Position numbers and translations under genes: made by a program
DNA from: Natronoglomus mannanivorans
Lineage (GTDB): Archaea; Halobacteriota; Halobacteria; Halobacteriales; Natrialbaceae
Direction of reading: 5' to 3'
DNA: 64,000 bases
Assembly (NCBI GenBank): GCA_025517485.1
Contig: JAOPKB010000004.1
Coordinates: 186,001-250,000, forward strand
In this document: piece after piece, positions 42,996 through 52,640 of the stretch
Layout: each line of letters begins with the position of its first letter
How positions within the stretch are numbered: position 1 is the stretch's first letter
Notes under the pieces: generated by a model
Told to the model about the DNA's origin: nothing
The model's input: only the letters and a program-made list of their open reading frames with translations
The model's database searches: none

Positions 42996-45866
42996 TCACC
43001 GATCCGCCCACTCGAGCATCCGCTCGTACACCGGATCGCTCTCGAGGGCCCGCCGGTCGCCGACGAGAACCAGCGCCCGCTTGGGCCGGGTCAGCGCGAC
43101 GTTGATCCGCCGGTAGTCCTCGAAGATCGGTCCCTCGAGGTCTCCGGTCGCGACGAAGGAGACGATGATGACCTCCTTGCTCGAGCCCTGGAAGCGGTCG
43201 ACGGTGTCGACGGCGACGTCACTCGGGACGTGATTCCCGATCTCGGACACCTGCGCGCGGAAGGGGGCGATGACGCCGATCGACTCGCGTTCGACGCCGG
43301 CCGCCTCGTAGGTCTCGATCAACCCGGCGATTCGGGCGGCTTCCTCGCTGTCGGTGTACTGACTCGCGTCGCCGGCAACGTCGACGAAGGAGACGGGATC
43401 GCGGAGGGGTTCGGGAAGGTCGTCCTGAGAAACGCCCTCGAGGTCCTCGAGCGTACGCCCCGCTACCTCGGGCGTCGCGGGCCGGAGTTCGCCGTCGTAG
43501 AACTCCCGGGAGGCGAAGACCTGAATGCGCTGGTTCATGCGGTACTGGCGGTCGAGCATGACGCCGGCGTCGGGGTACAGCTCGACGAGTCGCTCGAACA
43601 GCGACTCCGAGAGTTCGTTCTCCGCGCGTACCACCGGCGGCAGCTGTTCGTGGTCGCCGACGAGGGCGAACCGCTCGGCGAGGTTGATCGCCGCGTACGT
43701 GCCGGGTTCGGTGAGCTGGGCGGCCTCGTCGACCAGTGCCACGTCGAAGGACTGTTCTTTCATCGTTCGCGAGCCACAGGTCGCAGTCGTCGCGGCGACC
43801 ACCTGTGCCTCTTCTAACTCCGCGAGTCGCTCCTCGGGGTCGCCGGAGCGCTCGAGGCGATGGGATAGCATATCCTCGCGGACGCCACTCTCGGTTCCGA
43901 CGCGGATGAAGTCCGTGAATCCCTGCTCGCGAAGCGCCTCGAGTGCGTTGTCGACGGCGCGGTTGGTAAACGCCGACAGCAGGACCCGGTCGCCGCGCTC
44001 GACCATCGCGCGGATAGCGCGGGCGATCGTGTACGTCTTCCCGGTACCCGGCGGGCCGTGAATGAGTGCGCAGTCTTCGGCGGTCACCGCCTTCGTGACG
44101 GCCTCGTTCTGGCGTTCGTTGTTGTCGATGAACACCTCTTCGGTGTCCTCGAACGCCGGATCAGCACGTCCGAACAAGACGTCCTTTCGTCGCTCGCTGC
44201 CCTTCAGGAGGGCGTCGTGGAGGGCGGTAAGCAGACGGTCGGTGGTGAGCTCCGACGGGTAGATGTCGAGTCGGGTCACCTCGACGGGTTCGTCGGCCGT
44301 GAGGACGAGTTCCTGCGGCTGGGGACCACTCGAGTCGTTTGCAGAGTTCCGTTCCGCGCGCTCGTCGCCGAACCGCTCGATCCGAGCGAGTTCTGCCTCG
44401 CCGCGAACCGGATGGCCGTCGCTCGCGAGCACGAGGTCTCCCTCTCGGATCTTCGAGGTGGCGGGCGAGCGCTGGCGGGCGCGAAGCTCCCAGCGACCGC
44501 CCTCGAGTTCGCGTTTCTCGAGGAACTCGAGGTCGATCAGGGCGCGGTCGTCCTCGGCGCGTTCCTCGGCGTCCTGCTCCCAGAGTTTGGCGTACTCGCG
44601 GTGGACCTCGCGGCGTTCTTCCTCGATCGCGCGGTAGATCCGGTCGAAGTACTCGCGTTCTTCGGCGGGGAGGGCCGTGCCGATCTGGCCGGCTTTGGAC
44701 TCCTGATCCAGCCGGCCCGAGACGACCATGCAAGTGTCGCGTTCGAAGCAGTACTCGCACTTGGCGTTGCCCTCGTGGCCCGTCGGGACGCCGTCGTCGA
44801 ACTCCATCGCCGCGATTTCGTTGCGCAGGCGGACGACGAACTTCAGGAGGCCGCTCCCCATCGAGAAGTCCTTCGCCGGGGTGAGGTCGCCGGTCTCCTC
44901 GTTGCGGTCGAGCGCCGAGTTCTTCGTGTACAGTAAGGTGCCGGTGTCGACCGAGCCACCGTGTTCCTCGAGCAAGAGCGCGTAGCAGGCGGCCTGCACC
45001 TTGTCCTTGAACCGTGGCTCCTTCTTGAGGTTCTTCCCGGTTTTGAGCTCGACCGGCGCGCCGCGGCGGATGGCGTCGGCCCGGCCCCGAATGCCGAACG
45101 TCTCGCTGATGAGCAGCTGTTCGGAGCGCCATTCGCTCTCCGCGGGCGCGAAGGACTCGTTTCCGTCCTCGTCGCCCGACTTCTCGTCCTCGGTCAAACG
45201 CCCCTGCTCGAGCCACCCCTCGATCGCCGCAGCGTTCTGTCGAACGTCCTCCGCGACCGATTTCGGAGACTCACCGAGCAGGCCGAGCTCGAGCCCGCGC
45301 TCGTCGATCCGCTCTTCGATCGACGCCTCGAGGTCCTGTCCGCGCAGGAGGTCGCCGAAGACCTCGTGGACGAGGGTCCCTTTCGTCACGGGGTAGTTCA
45401 GCGGCACGCCCGAGAGTTTGTTCAAGTAGTACAGCCGCGGACACTCGACCCAGCTCCGGATGTCGGTGACGTTCACCAGAAAGTCCGGCTCGACGACGAC
45501 GTAGGAGTCGCCGGTCGTCGAGTACTGTTGTTCGCCCTGGTACTCGCGTTCCTCGGCCTCGGTGACCAGAATCTCCATGCCCGGCTCGAGCAGGTCGGCC
45601 GACTCGGCCCACTTACCCCAGCAAGTGATCGTGACTGTGGTCAGTGTCTCGAGTTCCGCTTTCGTTTGCGTTTCTAGCTCCGCTGTTCTCTCTCGGGCCG
45701 GTCCGTCACTCGCCTCGAGTGTCGTCTGGTCGCACGCTTCCTGTGAACCGTCGGTCGACGTTACGTCCGTGAGTTGCACGGGTACTTCCGCGAGGTCGCT
45801 CTCGCCGTAACTCGTCGATACCGTTCGAACCTCGACACTGCCGGCGACGGTTCCACGTACGTTCAC
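42996..45866 (-). CDS. Dna2-like nuclease-helicase (Cas4-type nuclease + SF1B helicase)
   Basis: 956 residues. A beta-rich N-terminal segment (1-130) precedes a PD-(D/E)XK nuclease with a Cas4-like iron-sulfur cluster: Cys142 (WVECPRLYYLNKL), VHEVFGDLL (His167), the catalytic ELKTGK near 272-277, and CEYCFERDTC near 372-381. The SF1B helicase follows, with Walker A GPPGTGKT (about 605), DEAAQL (Walker B variant), and C-terminal motifs DRYR/QYRMNQRI, VDTVDRFQGSSKEVI and NVALTRPKRAL. Dna2 processes Okazaki flaps and recessed ends. No CRISPR array or cas genes are near. Confidence 0.9.
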   Translation of the reverse strand: MNVRGTVAGSVEVRTVSTSYGESDLAEVPVQLTDVTSTDGSQEACDQTTLEASDGPARERTAELETQTKAELETLTTVTITCWGKWAESADLLEPGMEILVTEAEEREYQGEQQYSTTGDSYVVVEPDFLVNVTDIRSWVECPRLYYLNKLSGVPLNYPVTKGTLVHEVFGDLLRGQDLEASIEERIDERGLELGLLGESPKSVAEDVRQNAAAIEGWLEQGRLTEDEKSGDEDGNESFAPAESEWRSEQLLISETFGIRGRADAIRRGAPVELKTGKNLKKEPRFKDKVQAACYALLLEEHGGSVDTGTLLYTKNSALDRNEETGDLTPAKDFSMGSGLLKFVVRLRNEIAAMEFDDGVPTGHEGNAKCEYCFERDTCMVVSGRLDQESKAGQIGTALPAEEREYFDRIYRAIEEERREVHREYAKLWEQDAEERAEDDRALIDLEFLEKRELEGGRWELRARQRSPATSKIREGDLVLASDGHPVRGEAELARIERFGDERAERNSANDSSGPQPQELVLTADEPVEVTRLDIYPSELTTDRLLTALHDALLKGSERRKDVLFGRADPAFEDTEEVFIDNNERQNEAVTKAVTAEDCALIHGPPGTGKTYTIARAIRAMVERGDRVLLSAFTNRAVDNALEALREQGFTDFIRVGTESGVREDMLSHRLERSGDPEERLAELEEAQVVAATTATCGSRTMKEQSFDVALVDEAAQLTEPGTYAAINLAERFALVGDHEQLPPVVRAENELSESLFERLVELYPDAGVMLDRQYRMNQRIQVFASREFYDGELRPATPEVAGRTLEDLEGVSQDDLPEPLRDPVSFVDVAGDASQYTDSEEAARIAGLIETYEAAGVERESIGVIAPFRAQVSEIGNHVPSDVAVDTVDRFQGSSKEVIIVSFVATGDLEGPIFEDYRRINVALTRPKRALVLVGDRRALESDPVYERMLEWADR

Positions 45867-46029
45867 GAGTGTGGTGAAGTGGTGGATGGTGAAAAACGCT
45901 GTCGCTCGAGAGGGCTGTCGACGTGGCCCATCACTGTCATGTAACTACGGATTACTCGGACAACGATCGATACGAGCGTGGAACGGTCGCGGTCGCTTTT
46001 ATCCGACTCGGCCGAACGAATCGGACACT

Positions 46030-46629
46030 ATGTCAGAGCCGAATCCCGACGACGGAGCGGGGTCCGATCGCGATTCCGGCGGTGCTTCCGACTCCGGCTC
46101 CGATTCCGATTCCGAAGTTCGAACACCCACCGACATCGAGAGCGGAACGGGCTTCGGATCCGACTCTGATCGGACCTCGGCGTCGGGCTCGGACCGCGAC
46201 CCCGACCCCGACCGGGATCCGCGCGACGACTCCAACCGTATCGCCAACGAGGAACGGCGACGGAACACCCCAGTCGTCAGCGGAATCATCACCGCGATCG
46301 GTGCCTGGGTGGCCCTCTCGGTGCTCGTCCTCGAGGTCGGCGAGGCGTCGCTCTGGAACAACGTGCTGGTGGGGGCGGTGATATTCCTCGCGGCGGGATA
46401 CAACTACTACCGACTCAACAACGACGTTCCGCTGAGCATCGGCGTCGCCTCGCTGGTGACCGTCCTCGGAATCTGGCTGATCGTCGCCACGGCCCTCATC
46501 GGGATGGTCGGCGCGCTCTTCTGGAGCACGGCGGTCTCGGGACTTCTCGTCGCGTTGCTGGCGGGGTACAACGCCTACGAAGCCCGCGAGGCGCGGGCGG
46601 TCATGTCGGATCGTGACGTCGCCGGCTGA
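46030..46629 (+). CDS. SPW-repeat membrane protein with Ser/Asp-rich N-terminus
   Basis: 199 residues starting MSEPNPDDGAGSDRDSGG at 46030; the longer open frame is rejected as it runs into the divergent Dna2 promoter. Residues 1-80 are almost entirely Ser, Asp, Gly, Glu and Pro. The rest is four membrane helices with the SPW repeat feel (IGAWVALSVLV, LWNNVLVGAVIFLAAGYNYYR and a second copy). SPW proteins are of unknown function. The disordered head is probably cytoplasmic. Confidence 0.72.
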   Translation: MSEPNPDDGAGSDRDSGGASDSGSDSDSEVRTPTDIESGTGFGSDSDRTSASGSDRDPDPDRDPRDDSNRIANEERRRNTPVVSGIITAIGAWVALSVLVLEVGEASLWNNVLVGAVIFLAAGYNYYRLNNDVPLSIGVASLVTVLGIWLIVATALIGMVGALFWSTAVSGLLVALLAGYNAYEAREARAVMSDRDVAG

Positions 46630-46677
46630 GACGGCGCGAAGAAATTCGGTGACGTCGTCGAAGAACGGTTTCGACGG

Positions 46678-46932
46678 CTATCGCGTTTCCGGGGCCACGG
46701 TCGCCTCGAGTTGCTGTAACCGGTGTTCGGCGGCGTGGTGGCTCGTCGCGACGACGGCGAACGCGACCATCACGAGGGCGAACGCGACCGCGATGACCGG
46801 TGAGAAGCCGTTGACGTAGCTGTTCACGAGTTGGCCGAGTGCCAGGACGAGCGGACCGAGTGTAAGAAGCGTACTCGTGACGGGCGTCGCGAGAAACAGT
46901 TCGGCGAACGAGAGACGGTTTCGAGTGGACAT
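46678..46932 (-). CDS. Small two-helix membrane protein
   Basis: 84 residues with two hydrophobic segments (about 15-35 and 43-63) and a charged C-terminal tail (SHHAAEHRLQQLEATVAPETR). No family recognised. It is convergent with the SPW gene (49 nt apart) and divergent from the next gene. Confidence 0.6.
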   Translation of the reverse strand: MSTRNRLSFAELFLATPVTSTLLTLGPLVLALGQLVNSYVNGFSPVIAVAFALVMVAFAVVATSHHAAEHRLQQLEATVAPETR

Positions 46933-47080
46933 TGATCGTGATCAGTCAGTGCTTACCTGTCGTGTCGGGGCCCCCCTCGTAGCCCTTTTGGTTCGGTCAC
47001 ACTCGGTTACACTCCGGTCACTGTCGACGGCATTCGCCACGACCGATACGTTCTTTCTACTGGCCTCGAAATCTCCGGGT

Positions 47081-47632
47081 ATGCGGATTCGTGAGTGGCA
47101 GGACATACTCGAGGACGTCACCGACCGAGACGTCGATCCGGACGGCTGGCGAGCGGTCGCGGGCGACCGAGCCGGCGGCGTCGGCGAGGATATGTACCTC
47201 GGCCATCCCCGCGCTGGCGTCTTCTTCCTGAAGACGTACGCGAAGAACCCCTTCGAGGTCCGCGGCGTCGGGACGCAGGTCGCTCGAAAGCTCGACGACG
47301 AGATCGGGTCGTTCATGCCCGAACGCAACGAGGGCGGCCGTTTCGCCGTCCGCTCGCCGCCCGAGGACGAGGACCACGCGAAACAACAGGCCACCAGACT
47401 CGAGGAGGTCGTCAAAGCCCACGCGGACGCCCCGACGACGCCGGGTGATATGTTCGACGATATGATGGACGCCCTCGAGAGCCCCGCGTTCGGGCCGATG
47501 GCGTACGATCAGTACGACCGACCCGACGAACTCGACGATCTCTCGGATCGGTTCGAGGAGGCCGAGAAACTCCTCTCGTCGGAACTCGACGACCTGATCG
47601 AGACCGACGAGGTCGATCGCGGCTTTATGTGA
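47081..47632 (+). CDS. Conserved haloarchaeal hypothetical protein
   Basis: 183 residues starting MRIREWQDILEDVTDRD; the open frame from 46877 is rejected since it overlaps the divergent small membrane-protein gene. An N-terminal alpha/beta domain (YLGHPRAGVFFLKTYAKNPFE) is followed by a helical acidic C-terminus rich in Met/Asp (TPGDMFDDMMDALESPAFGP). No signal peptide or membrane segment. Seems restricted to haloarchaea; function unknown. Confidence 0.7.
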   Translation: MRIREWQDILEDVTDRDVDPDGWRAVAGDRAGGVGEDMYLGHPRAGVFFLKTYAKNPFEVRGVGTQVARKLDDEIGSFMPERNEGGRFAVRSPPEDEDHAKQQATRLEEVVKAHADAPTTPGDMFDDMMDALESPAFGPMAYDQYDRPDELDDLSDRFEEAEKLLSSELDDLIETDEVDRGFM

Positions 47633-47716
47633 TCCGATCGGTTCTCGCTTTTCACCGGTTGCCGGCAGACGCTGCGATTCAGTGAGCCTTTACTCGCCGA
47701 GTCCGATTGCACAGCC

Positions 47717-48154
47717 ATGAGCGCCGAAGACGCAGTCCGTGACTACTACGACGCCCTTCGCCGGGGTGACCCGCTGTTTCCGTTCTTCGTCGACGACGAG
47801 TCGACCGTCAAGTTCGGGATCAGCGAGTCGCTGTTCGGCGGCGAGGCGGTCCGCGACGCCTTGCGCGAGCAGACCGAGACGACCGAGGACTGGACCGTCG
47901 AGAGTCACCGCCTCACCGTCGACGAGCGTGACGACCTGGCGTGGTTCGCCGACGACGTGACCCTCGAGTGGACTGTGAGTGGCGACGGTGACGATACCGA
48001 TGGCGAGAACGCCGGAGACGACGACCACCACAGCTTCGAGACCCGCTGGAGCGGAACGCTCACGCGAGAGGGGCAGAGTCTGGGTCAGGCTCAGGATCGA
48101 GGCTCGGAGTGGCTGTTCCAATCGATGCACGTCAGCGCACCACAGGAGCTGTAA
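47717..48154 (+). CDS. SnoaL/NTF2-like fold protein
   Basis: 145 residues. The N-terminus AEDAVRDYYDALRRGDPL is the first helix pair of NTF2-like domains, followed by the curved sheet (WTVESHRLTVDERDDLAWFADDVTLEWT, RWSGTLTREG). An acidic insert lies at about 90-102. These domains bind small molecules or act as ketosteroid isomerase-like enzymes; no catalytic set can be assigned. It is followed by a small membrane protein 3 nt downstream, so the two are an operon. Confidence 0.72.
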   Translation: MSAEDAVRDYYDALRRGDPLFPFFVDDESTVKFGISESLFGGEAVRDALREQTETTEDWTVESHRLTVDERDDLAWFADDVTLEWTVSGDGDDTDGENAGDDDHHSFETRWSGTLTREGQSLGQAQDRGSEWLFQSMHVSAPQEL

Positions 48155-48157
48155 TCG

Positions 48158-48376
48158 ATGGCAGGCTCGAGACGCTCACGGCCGTCCGGTCGCGGCGGTG
48201 GTGACGACGGCGGGCGAACGAAGCTGAAGATCGGGTTCGTCCTGCTCGTCGGTGTTTCTGGTGGACTCACCGCGTTACAGGGAGACGCCTCCCCGCCGGT
48301 GCTGGGGCTGGCGACGCTCGGCGGCTTGCTCGCCGGCGGACTCCTCGTGTGGTATCTGTCGTGGATTGCCGGGTAG
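48158..48376 (+). CDS. Small membrane protein
   Basis: 72 residues: a basic Gly/Arg-rich N-terminus, then two hydrophobic segments (about 24-40 and 47-70). It starts 3 nt after the NTF2-like gene and is surely cotranscribed with it. No family recognised. Confidence 0.62.
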   Translation: MAGSRRSRPSGRGGGDDGGRTKLKIGFVLLVGVSGGLTALQGDASPPVLGLATLGGLLAGGLLVWYLSWIAG

Positions 48377-48500
48377 ACCGGGTGCGTGTCGCAGATCGGA
48401 TTCGTCACTGGCCGTCTCTGTTCACACGATCGTCTGACAGCCTCGAGGTGGGAGACGACGGCGACGAGAGCCGAACACGAAAAACGAGAAACGGAATCGG

Positions 48501-49457
48501 CTACGGATCGACGCGCTGGAGCCAGACACCTGGCGCATCGAGTTCGTCGTGTGTCGGCAGGTTATCCGGGTGTTTCCAGACCGCACCGGCGGCCTCGAGC
48601 CCACGGGCGGACGCGACGTGTTCGAAGAAGGCTTTCCCGCGTTCGTACTGTCGGCGTTTGAGTCCGAGACCGAGCAGGCGTCGGAACAGCTGTTGGAGCG
48701 GCCCGCGGCCCTGTCGACGCGCGTCGAGTTTTCGTCGAAGGTCCTCGTACTCGTCGTCGAAGGCGTGGTCCATCAGGAGTTCGGCGTAGCCCTCGACGAC
48801 GGTCATGGCGGCGTCCAGATCGCGAAACGCCCCCCGGTCGAACGAGCCCTCGGCGAGCGTGTCGATGCCGTCTTGCATCCGGTTCTCGAGGTGAGTCGAC
48901 AGCCAGGGAGCGGCGGCGAACTCGGCGGCGTGGGTCACCTCGTGGAAGGCGATCCAGCGCCGGAAGCGATCGTAGTCGACGTCGAGCATCTCGGCGGCGT
49001 TCAGGATGTTCGGCCGGACGAAGTAGAGGGCGTGGTCTTCGGCGGGTGTGTCCGCCAGCAAGAGCGGGTCGTACTGGCCGAGGACGTTGCGGCCGAGGAA
49101 CGCGAGCAAGACGCCCATCGTGCCGGTGTTGATCGTCCGGGCGACGCCGGGGAAGACGCCGGTGTGGGATTCGATGGGTGCCATTACCCGTTCGAACGTC
49201 TCGACGTTGGCGTCGATCCAGTGATGGCGGTTCTGGATCTCGATCGTGTTCGGCAGTTCGAACTCGAAGCCGGCCACGGCACCGACGCCGTCGCGGGCGT
49301 CGCGAGCGTCGTCCGCGTAGGCTTCGCGCTCGCCGGGTTCGAGCGAGATCGATCCGGGATCCGTCGAAGCCTTGGCGGCCTCGGTGGCGGCTTGCCAGTC
49401 GATGGCGTGCTCGCCGGACGCCCCAGCAACGGCCCGGGCGCTACGATAGAGATTCAC
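48501..49457 (-). CDS. Zinc-dependent metalloprotease-like protein (DUF2342/F420-associated)
   Basis: 318 residues from a GTG start at 49457 (MNLYRSARAVAGASGEHAID). The frame is open to 49757, but a TATA-like CTTTTGG about 27 nt upstream of the GTG favours the short form and the extra 100 residues look non-coding. The motif HEVTHAAEF (about 175-183) supplies the HExxH-like zinc site (HEVTH), with EGYAELLMDH about 60 residues later. The family was originally noted for co-occurrence with coenzyme F420. Peptidase activity is inferred from the motif only. Confidence 0.8.
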   Translation of the reverse strand: MNLYRSARAVAGASGEHAIDWQAATEAAKASTDPGSISLEPGEREAYADDARDARDGVGAVAGFEFELPNTIEIQNRHHWIDANVETFERVMAPIESHTGVFPGVARTINTGTMGVLLAFLGRNVLGQYDPLLLADTPAEDHALYFVRPNILNAAEMLDVDYDRFRRWIAFHEVTHAAEFAAAPWLSTHLENRMQDGIDTLAEGSFDRGAFRDLDAAMTVVEGYAELLMDHAFDDEYEDLRRKLDARRQGRGPLQQLFRRLLGLGLKRRQYERGKAFFEHVASARGLEAAGAVWKHPDNLPTHDELDAPGVWLQRVDP

Positions 49458-49841
49458 GTCGGGAGATATGGGGAGGCGGGCCAAAAGCGTTCGGTCGAGT
49501 TTCGGATCGTGGATTCGCCGTTCCGTCCCCGGAATAGGACGACACAGAGACGAAGCGGCTGGACACGAACGGACACTGGACGAAACGGTGACGATGTTGC
49601 TATCGTAACAGCTGACACTATTCACACACTGATCGCACAGTCCACGGTTCTCGCTCACGATGTTCACTCCGAACCCGAACCGCGCTGTTGTCGTGCGATC
49701 TGGTGTGCAGTGACGTTCAGTGGCGACTATCCCTCCTGGGTCGTCGAGCGTCGTCACTCGAGGACGGAGCCACCGTTCGACGGGTCGCGGCTTCGAAAAA
49801 TCAGGGGTATCGTCGTCGCTCGAGAGTGGCTCGAACCTCGG
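49458..49841. other. 384-nt gap, no gene recognised
   Basis: Lies between the metalloprotease-like gene start and the end of the next minus-strand gene. Contains AT-richer sequence near 49590-49625. Open frames here are shadows without protein character. Confidence 0.35.
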
Positions 49842-50150
49842 TCAGTTGACGATGACGTCCGGCTCGTCGCGTTCCTCGAGTTCGTCAGCCTCGTCGTCCT
49901 CGCCGCCGCGGAGCTTCTTGAAGGCAATTGCGGCGCCGACGAACAGAACGAGACCGACGATCGCGGCGATCGGTTTGCCACTCGAGTCGTCCTCGTCGGC
50001 CGCGCCGGCGGCTTCGTCTTCGTCGTCGCCGACGTCGATCTCTTCGGCTTCGGTGCCCAGCATGGGCATCGCCTCGCCGATCGCTTTCGGACCGAACTGT
50101 GTGTCGCCGTCGAGGTGCAACTCGATGAAGGTGAACTTCTTAGATCCCAT
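49842..50150 (-). CDS. Small acidic protein with one membrane helix
   Basis: 102 residues starting MGSKKFTFIELHLDGDTQFG, chosen over the longer frame because a TATA-like element (GGCTAAGTG) lies 25-30 nt upstream. The N-terminal 40 residues form a small folded segment, then an acidic linker, one membrane helix (about 62-80, PIAAIVGLVLFVGAAIAF) with a Lys-Lys-Leu-Arg stop, and an acidic tail. Resembles a haloarchaeal family of unknown function. Confidence 0.68.
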   Translation of the reverse strand: MGSKKFTFIELHLDGDTQFGPKAIGEAMPMLGTEAEEIDVGDDEDEAAGAADEDDSSGKPIAAIVGLVLFVGAAIAFKKLRGGEDDEADELEERDEPDVIVN

Positions 50151-50379
50151 AGGTCGACAGTCACCGACCGGACACTTAGCCGTTTGGTTGGCTCCCGTCG
50201 GGTGCGAGGTGGATGCGGGTGTCCGTCGCCGATCGGTTCCAGCCGATTTCACAGTCCTGTGTCGAACCGAGCCGGCTCTCACCCGGTTCGACGCGAGAAC
50301 CGGCAACCGTTTCCCCCTAATCGGCTGTTCGGCCGTCATATCCGTTTCAATTGACCTGAATCCGACGCGACGACCGGTA

Positions 50380-50388
50380 CGATTAAGT
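50380..50388 (+). promoter_or_regulatory. TATA box of the LSm-L37e operon
   Basis: CGATTAAGT, about 27 nt before the LSm start at 50412, the spacing of a leaderless transcript. Confidence 0.5.
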
Positions 50389-50411
50389 GTGCGTCACTTG
50401 CGGTGTGTCGT

Positions 50412-50639
50412 ATGAGTGGACGACCGCTTGACGTCCTCGAGGCGTCGCTCGGCGAACGCGTCACGGTGCGACTGAAAAGCGGCGACGAATACGTCGGTGA
50501 CCTGACGGGGTACGATCAGCACATGAACCTCGTCTTGGAGGACGTCTCGATCCCGATCGAGACGAGCATCGAAGAGGAGTCGCCGGTCGAAGACACAACG
50601 ATTATACGCGGCGATAACGTCGTTTCGATCACTCCATGA
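50412..50639 (+). CDS. lsm: Archaeal LSm (Sm-like) RNA-binding protein
   Basis: 75 residues starting [20 protein letters not shown]. The Sm1 motif ([27 protein letters not shown]) and Sm2 motif ([13 protein letters not shown]) are complete. Archaeal LSm forms a heptameric ring that binds U-rich RNA and tRNA-type small RNAs. Its stop overlaps the start of the L37e gene (ATGA), an arrangement conserved in haloarchaea. Confidence 0.93.
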   Translation: MSGRPLDVLEASLGERVTVRLKSGDEYVGDLTGYDQHMNLVLEDVSIPIETSIEEESPVEDTTIIRGDNVVSITP

Positions 50640-50812
50640 CTGGTGCAGGAACCCCGAGCCAAGGAAAGAAGAACAAGACGACCCACGTCAAATGCCGCCG
50701 ATGTGGCGAGAAATCCTACCACGTGCGGACGAAAGAGTGTGCGGCGTGTGGCTTCGGCAAATCGGCCAAACGCCGCAGCTACGCCTGGCAGGGCAAGACC
50801 GGCGACAACTGA
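50636..50812 (+). CDS. rpl37e: 50S ribosomal protein L37e
   Basis: 58 residues ([20 protein letters not shown] onward), basic, with a zinc ribbon of two CxxC pairs: Cys20/Cys23 and Cys35/Cys38. The ATG at 50636 overlaps the LSm stop codon by 4 nt, so the two are translationally coupled. L37e is a 23S rRNA-binding protein of the archaeal large subunit. Confidence 0.95.
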   Translation: MTGAGTPSQGKKNKTTHVKCRRCGEKSYHVRTKECAACGFGKSAKRRSYAWQGKTGDN

Positions 50813-51019
50813 ACTGGCAATCTGTCGTTCTTCTCGAACCGTTTTCCACCCGCGAGCGACGGCTGTCGTCGTTTTTCACTCTCGTGTCTCCACCTGACTG
50901 CTGATCGACCCATCGCCGTTCGGGTCGCTCTTACCGACAGAGGCGTGAAACAGCGAAGTTGTTCACGTTCGTGCATACTCTTTTCCATTGGAATGCAGAA
51001 GGAAGCACAAACAAGGAGA

Positions 51020-51027
51020 TTTTTATC
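51020..51027 (+). promoter_or_regulatory. TATA box of purF
   Basis: TTTTTATC centred about 27 nt before the ATG at 51051. It decides between two Met candidates for purF (51051 and 51090) in favour of the upstream one as a leaderless start. Confidence 0.55.
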
Positions 51028-51050
51028 GGTTCGGCTCGCTACAGGTTTAC

Positions 51051-52562
51051 ATGAGAAACGGGCGGGGACCGAGTCCTCAGCGAACCGGAATGACCGAGAA
51101 GTGTGGCGTGGTCGGCGTCTCACTCGACGGTCGAAACGCGGCGCGACCGTTGTACTATGGCCTCTACGCGCTCCAGCACCGCGGTCAGGAGTCTGCGGGG
51201 ATCATCACCCACGATGGCTTCCAGCAACACAGCCACGTGGACATGGGTCTGGTCGGCGACGTCTTCGACGAGGACGACCTCGACCAGCTCAACGGCGCGG
51301 CGGGGATCGGTCACGTTCGCTACCCCACCGCGGGCAGCGTCGACTCCTCCTGTGCCCAGCCGTTTTCCGTCTCGTTCAAGAGCGGCTCGCTCGGCCTCTC
51401 GCACAACGGAAACCTCGTCAACGCCGACGAGATACGCGACGAACTCGCCGGGATGGGTCACGCCTTCACGAGCGACGGCGACACGGAGGCCATCGCCCAC
51501 GACCTCGCACGCAACCTGCTCGACGCCGACCTCGTCCGGGCGGTCAAGCGAACCATGCAGCGTATCCACGGCTCCTACTCGCTGACGATCATGCACGACG
51601 ACACCGTCATGGGCGTCCGCGACCCGCAGGGCAACCGACCGCTGTGTATCGGCAAACTCGAGGACGGCTACATCCTCGCTTCGGAGTCGGCCGCGATCGA
51701 TACCTTAGACGGCGAACTCGTCCGTGACGTCCGGCCGGGCGAACTCGTCGTCCTCCAGGAGGACGGACAGGGGTTCGACTCCTACCAGCTGGTAGAACTC
51801 GAGAACACGGCCCACTGCTTTTTCGAACACGTCTACTTCGCGCGGCCGGACTCGATCATCGACGACAGTCTGGTCTACGAGGTCCGTCGGAACCTCGGAC
51901 GCAAACTCTGGGAGGAAAGCGGCGTCGAGTCGGACGTCGTGATGCCGGTGCCCGACTCCGGCCGTGCGTTCGCCTCGGGCTACGCCGACGCCGCGAGCGA
52001 GACGACGCCGGACGGCGAGGAGCGCGACGAACACGACGACGGCGTCGAGTTCGCGGAGGGACTGATGAAGAACCGTTACGTCGGCCGGACGTTCATCATG
52101 CCGACTCAGGACGAGCGCGAGCGGGCCGTGCGCCTGAAGTTGAATCCCATCAAGTCGACGGTCGAAGGGAAGACGGTTACGCTGATCGACGACTCGATCG
52201 TCCGCGGAACGACCTCGACGCAGTTAGTCCAGTTGCTCAAAGACTGCGGCGCCGAGGAGGTCCACATGCGAATCGGTGCACCGCCGATCGTCGCCCCATG
52301 TTATATGGGAATCGACATGGCGACCCGAGACGAACTGATCGCCGCCGACAAGTCGGTCGACGAAATCGCCGAGACGATCGAAGCCGACAGTCTGGCGTAC
52401 CTCTCGACGGACTCCGTCGCCGACGTCCTCGAGAGCGACCGCATCGATCTCTGTATGGGCTGTGTCACCGGCGAGTATCCCTACGACATCGAGGGGGAGG
52501 AGACCGACCGCGCGGTCGACCGGCCAGCGGTCGGTGAGGGGACGATTCCGGCGGACGACTGA
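51051..52562 (+). CDS. purF: Amidophosphoribosyltransferase PurF
   Basis: 503 residues from 51051. The N-terminal glutaminase needs a free Cys: Cys18 of this start (TEKCGVVGVSL) would be exposed by propeptide removal, then NHxxG-type LSHNGNLVN follows. The C-terminal phosphoribosyltransferase has the PRPP loop VTLIDDSIVRGTTST, and a late Cys pair (LCMGC) matches the position of the iron-sulfur-binding type. It makes phosphoribosylamine, the first purine-synthesis step. An alternative start at 51090 leaves only four residues before the Cys. Confidence 0.94.
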   Translation: MRNGRGPSPQRTGMTEKCGVVGVSLDGRNAARPLYYGLYALQHRGQESAGIITHDGFQQHSHVDMGLVGDVFDEDDLDQLNGAAGIGHVRYPTAGSVDSSCAQPFSVSFKSGSLGLSHNGNLVNADEIRDELAGMGHAFTSDGDTEAIAHDLARNLLDADLVRAVKRTMQRIHGSYSLTIMHDDTVMGVRDPQGNRPLCIGKLEDGYILASESAAIDTLDGELVRDVRPGELVVLQEDGQGFDSYQLVELENTAHCFFEHVYFARPDSIIDDSLVYEVRRNLGRKLWEESGVESDVVMPVPDSGRAFASGYADAASETTPDGEERDEHDDGVEFAEGLMKNRYVGRTFIMPTQDERERAVRLKLNPIKSTVEGKTVTLIDDSIVRGTTSTQLVQLLKDCGAEEVHMRIGAPPIVAPCYMGIDMATRDELIAADKSVDEIAETIEADSLAYLSTDSVADVLESDRIDLCMGCVTGEYPYDIEGEETDRAVDRPAVGEGTIPADD

Positions 52563-52640
52563 GGCGATCTGCGTTCTCGAGTGCTCTCCGTTTTCTGTGT
52601 CTTCACCGCGTCGAGATCCCGATCGAGAGCGGTCAGTAAG

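Noticed and set aside
42996..45866. Defence-system helicase-nuclease
   Set aside because: The Cas4-like nuclease plus SF1B helicase order with an N-terminal beta domain fits archaeal Dna2, a housekeeping replication protein, and the neighbours are not defence genes.
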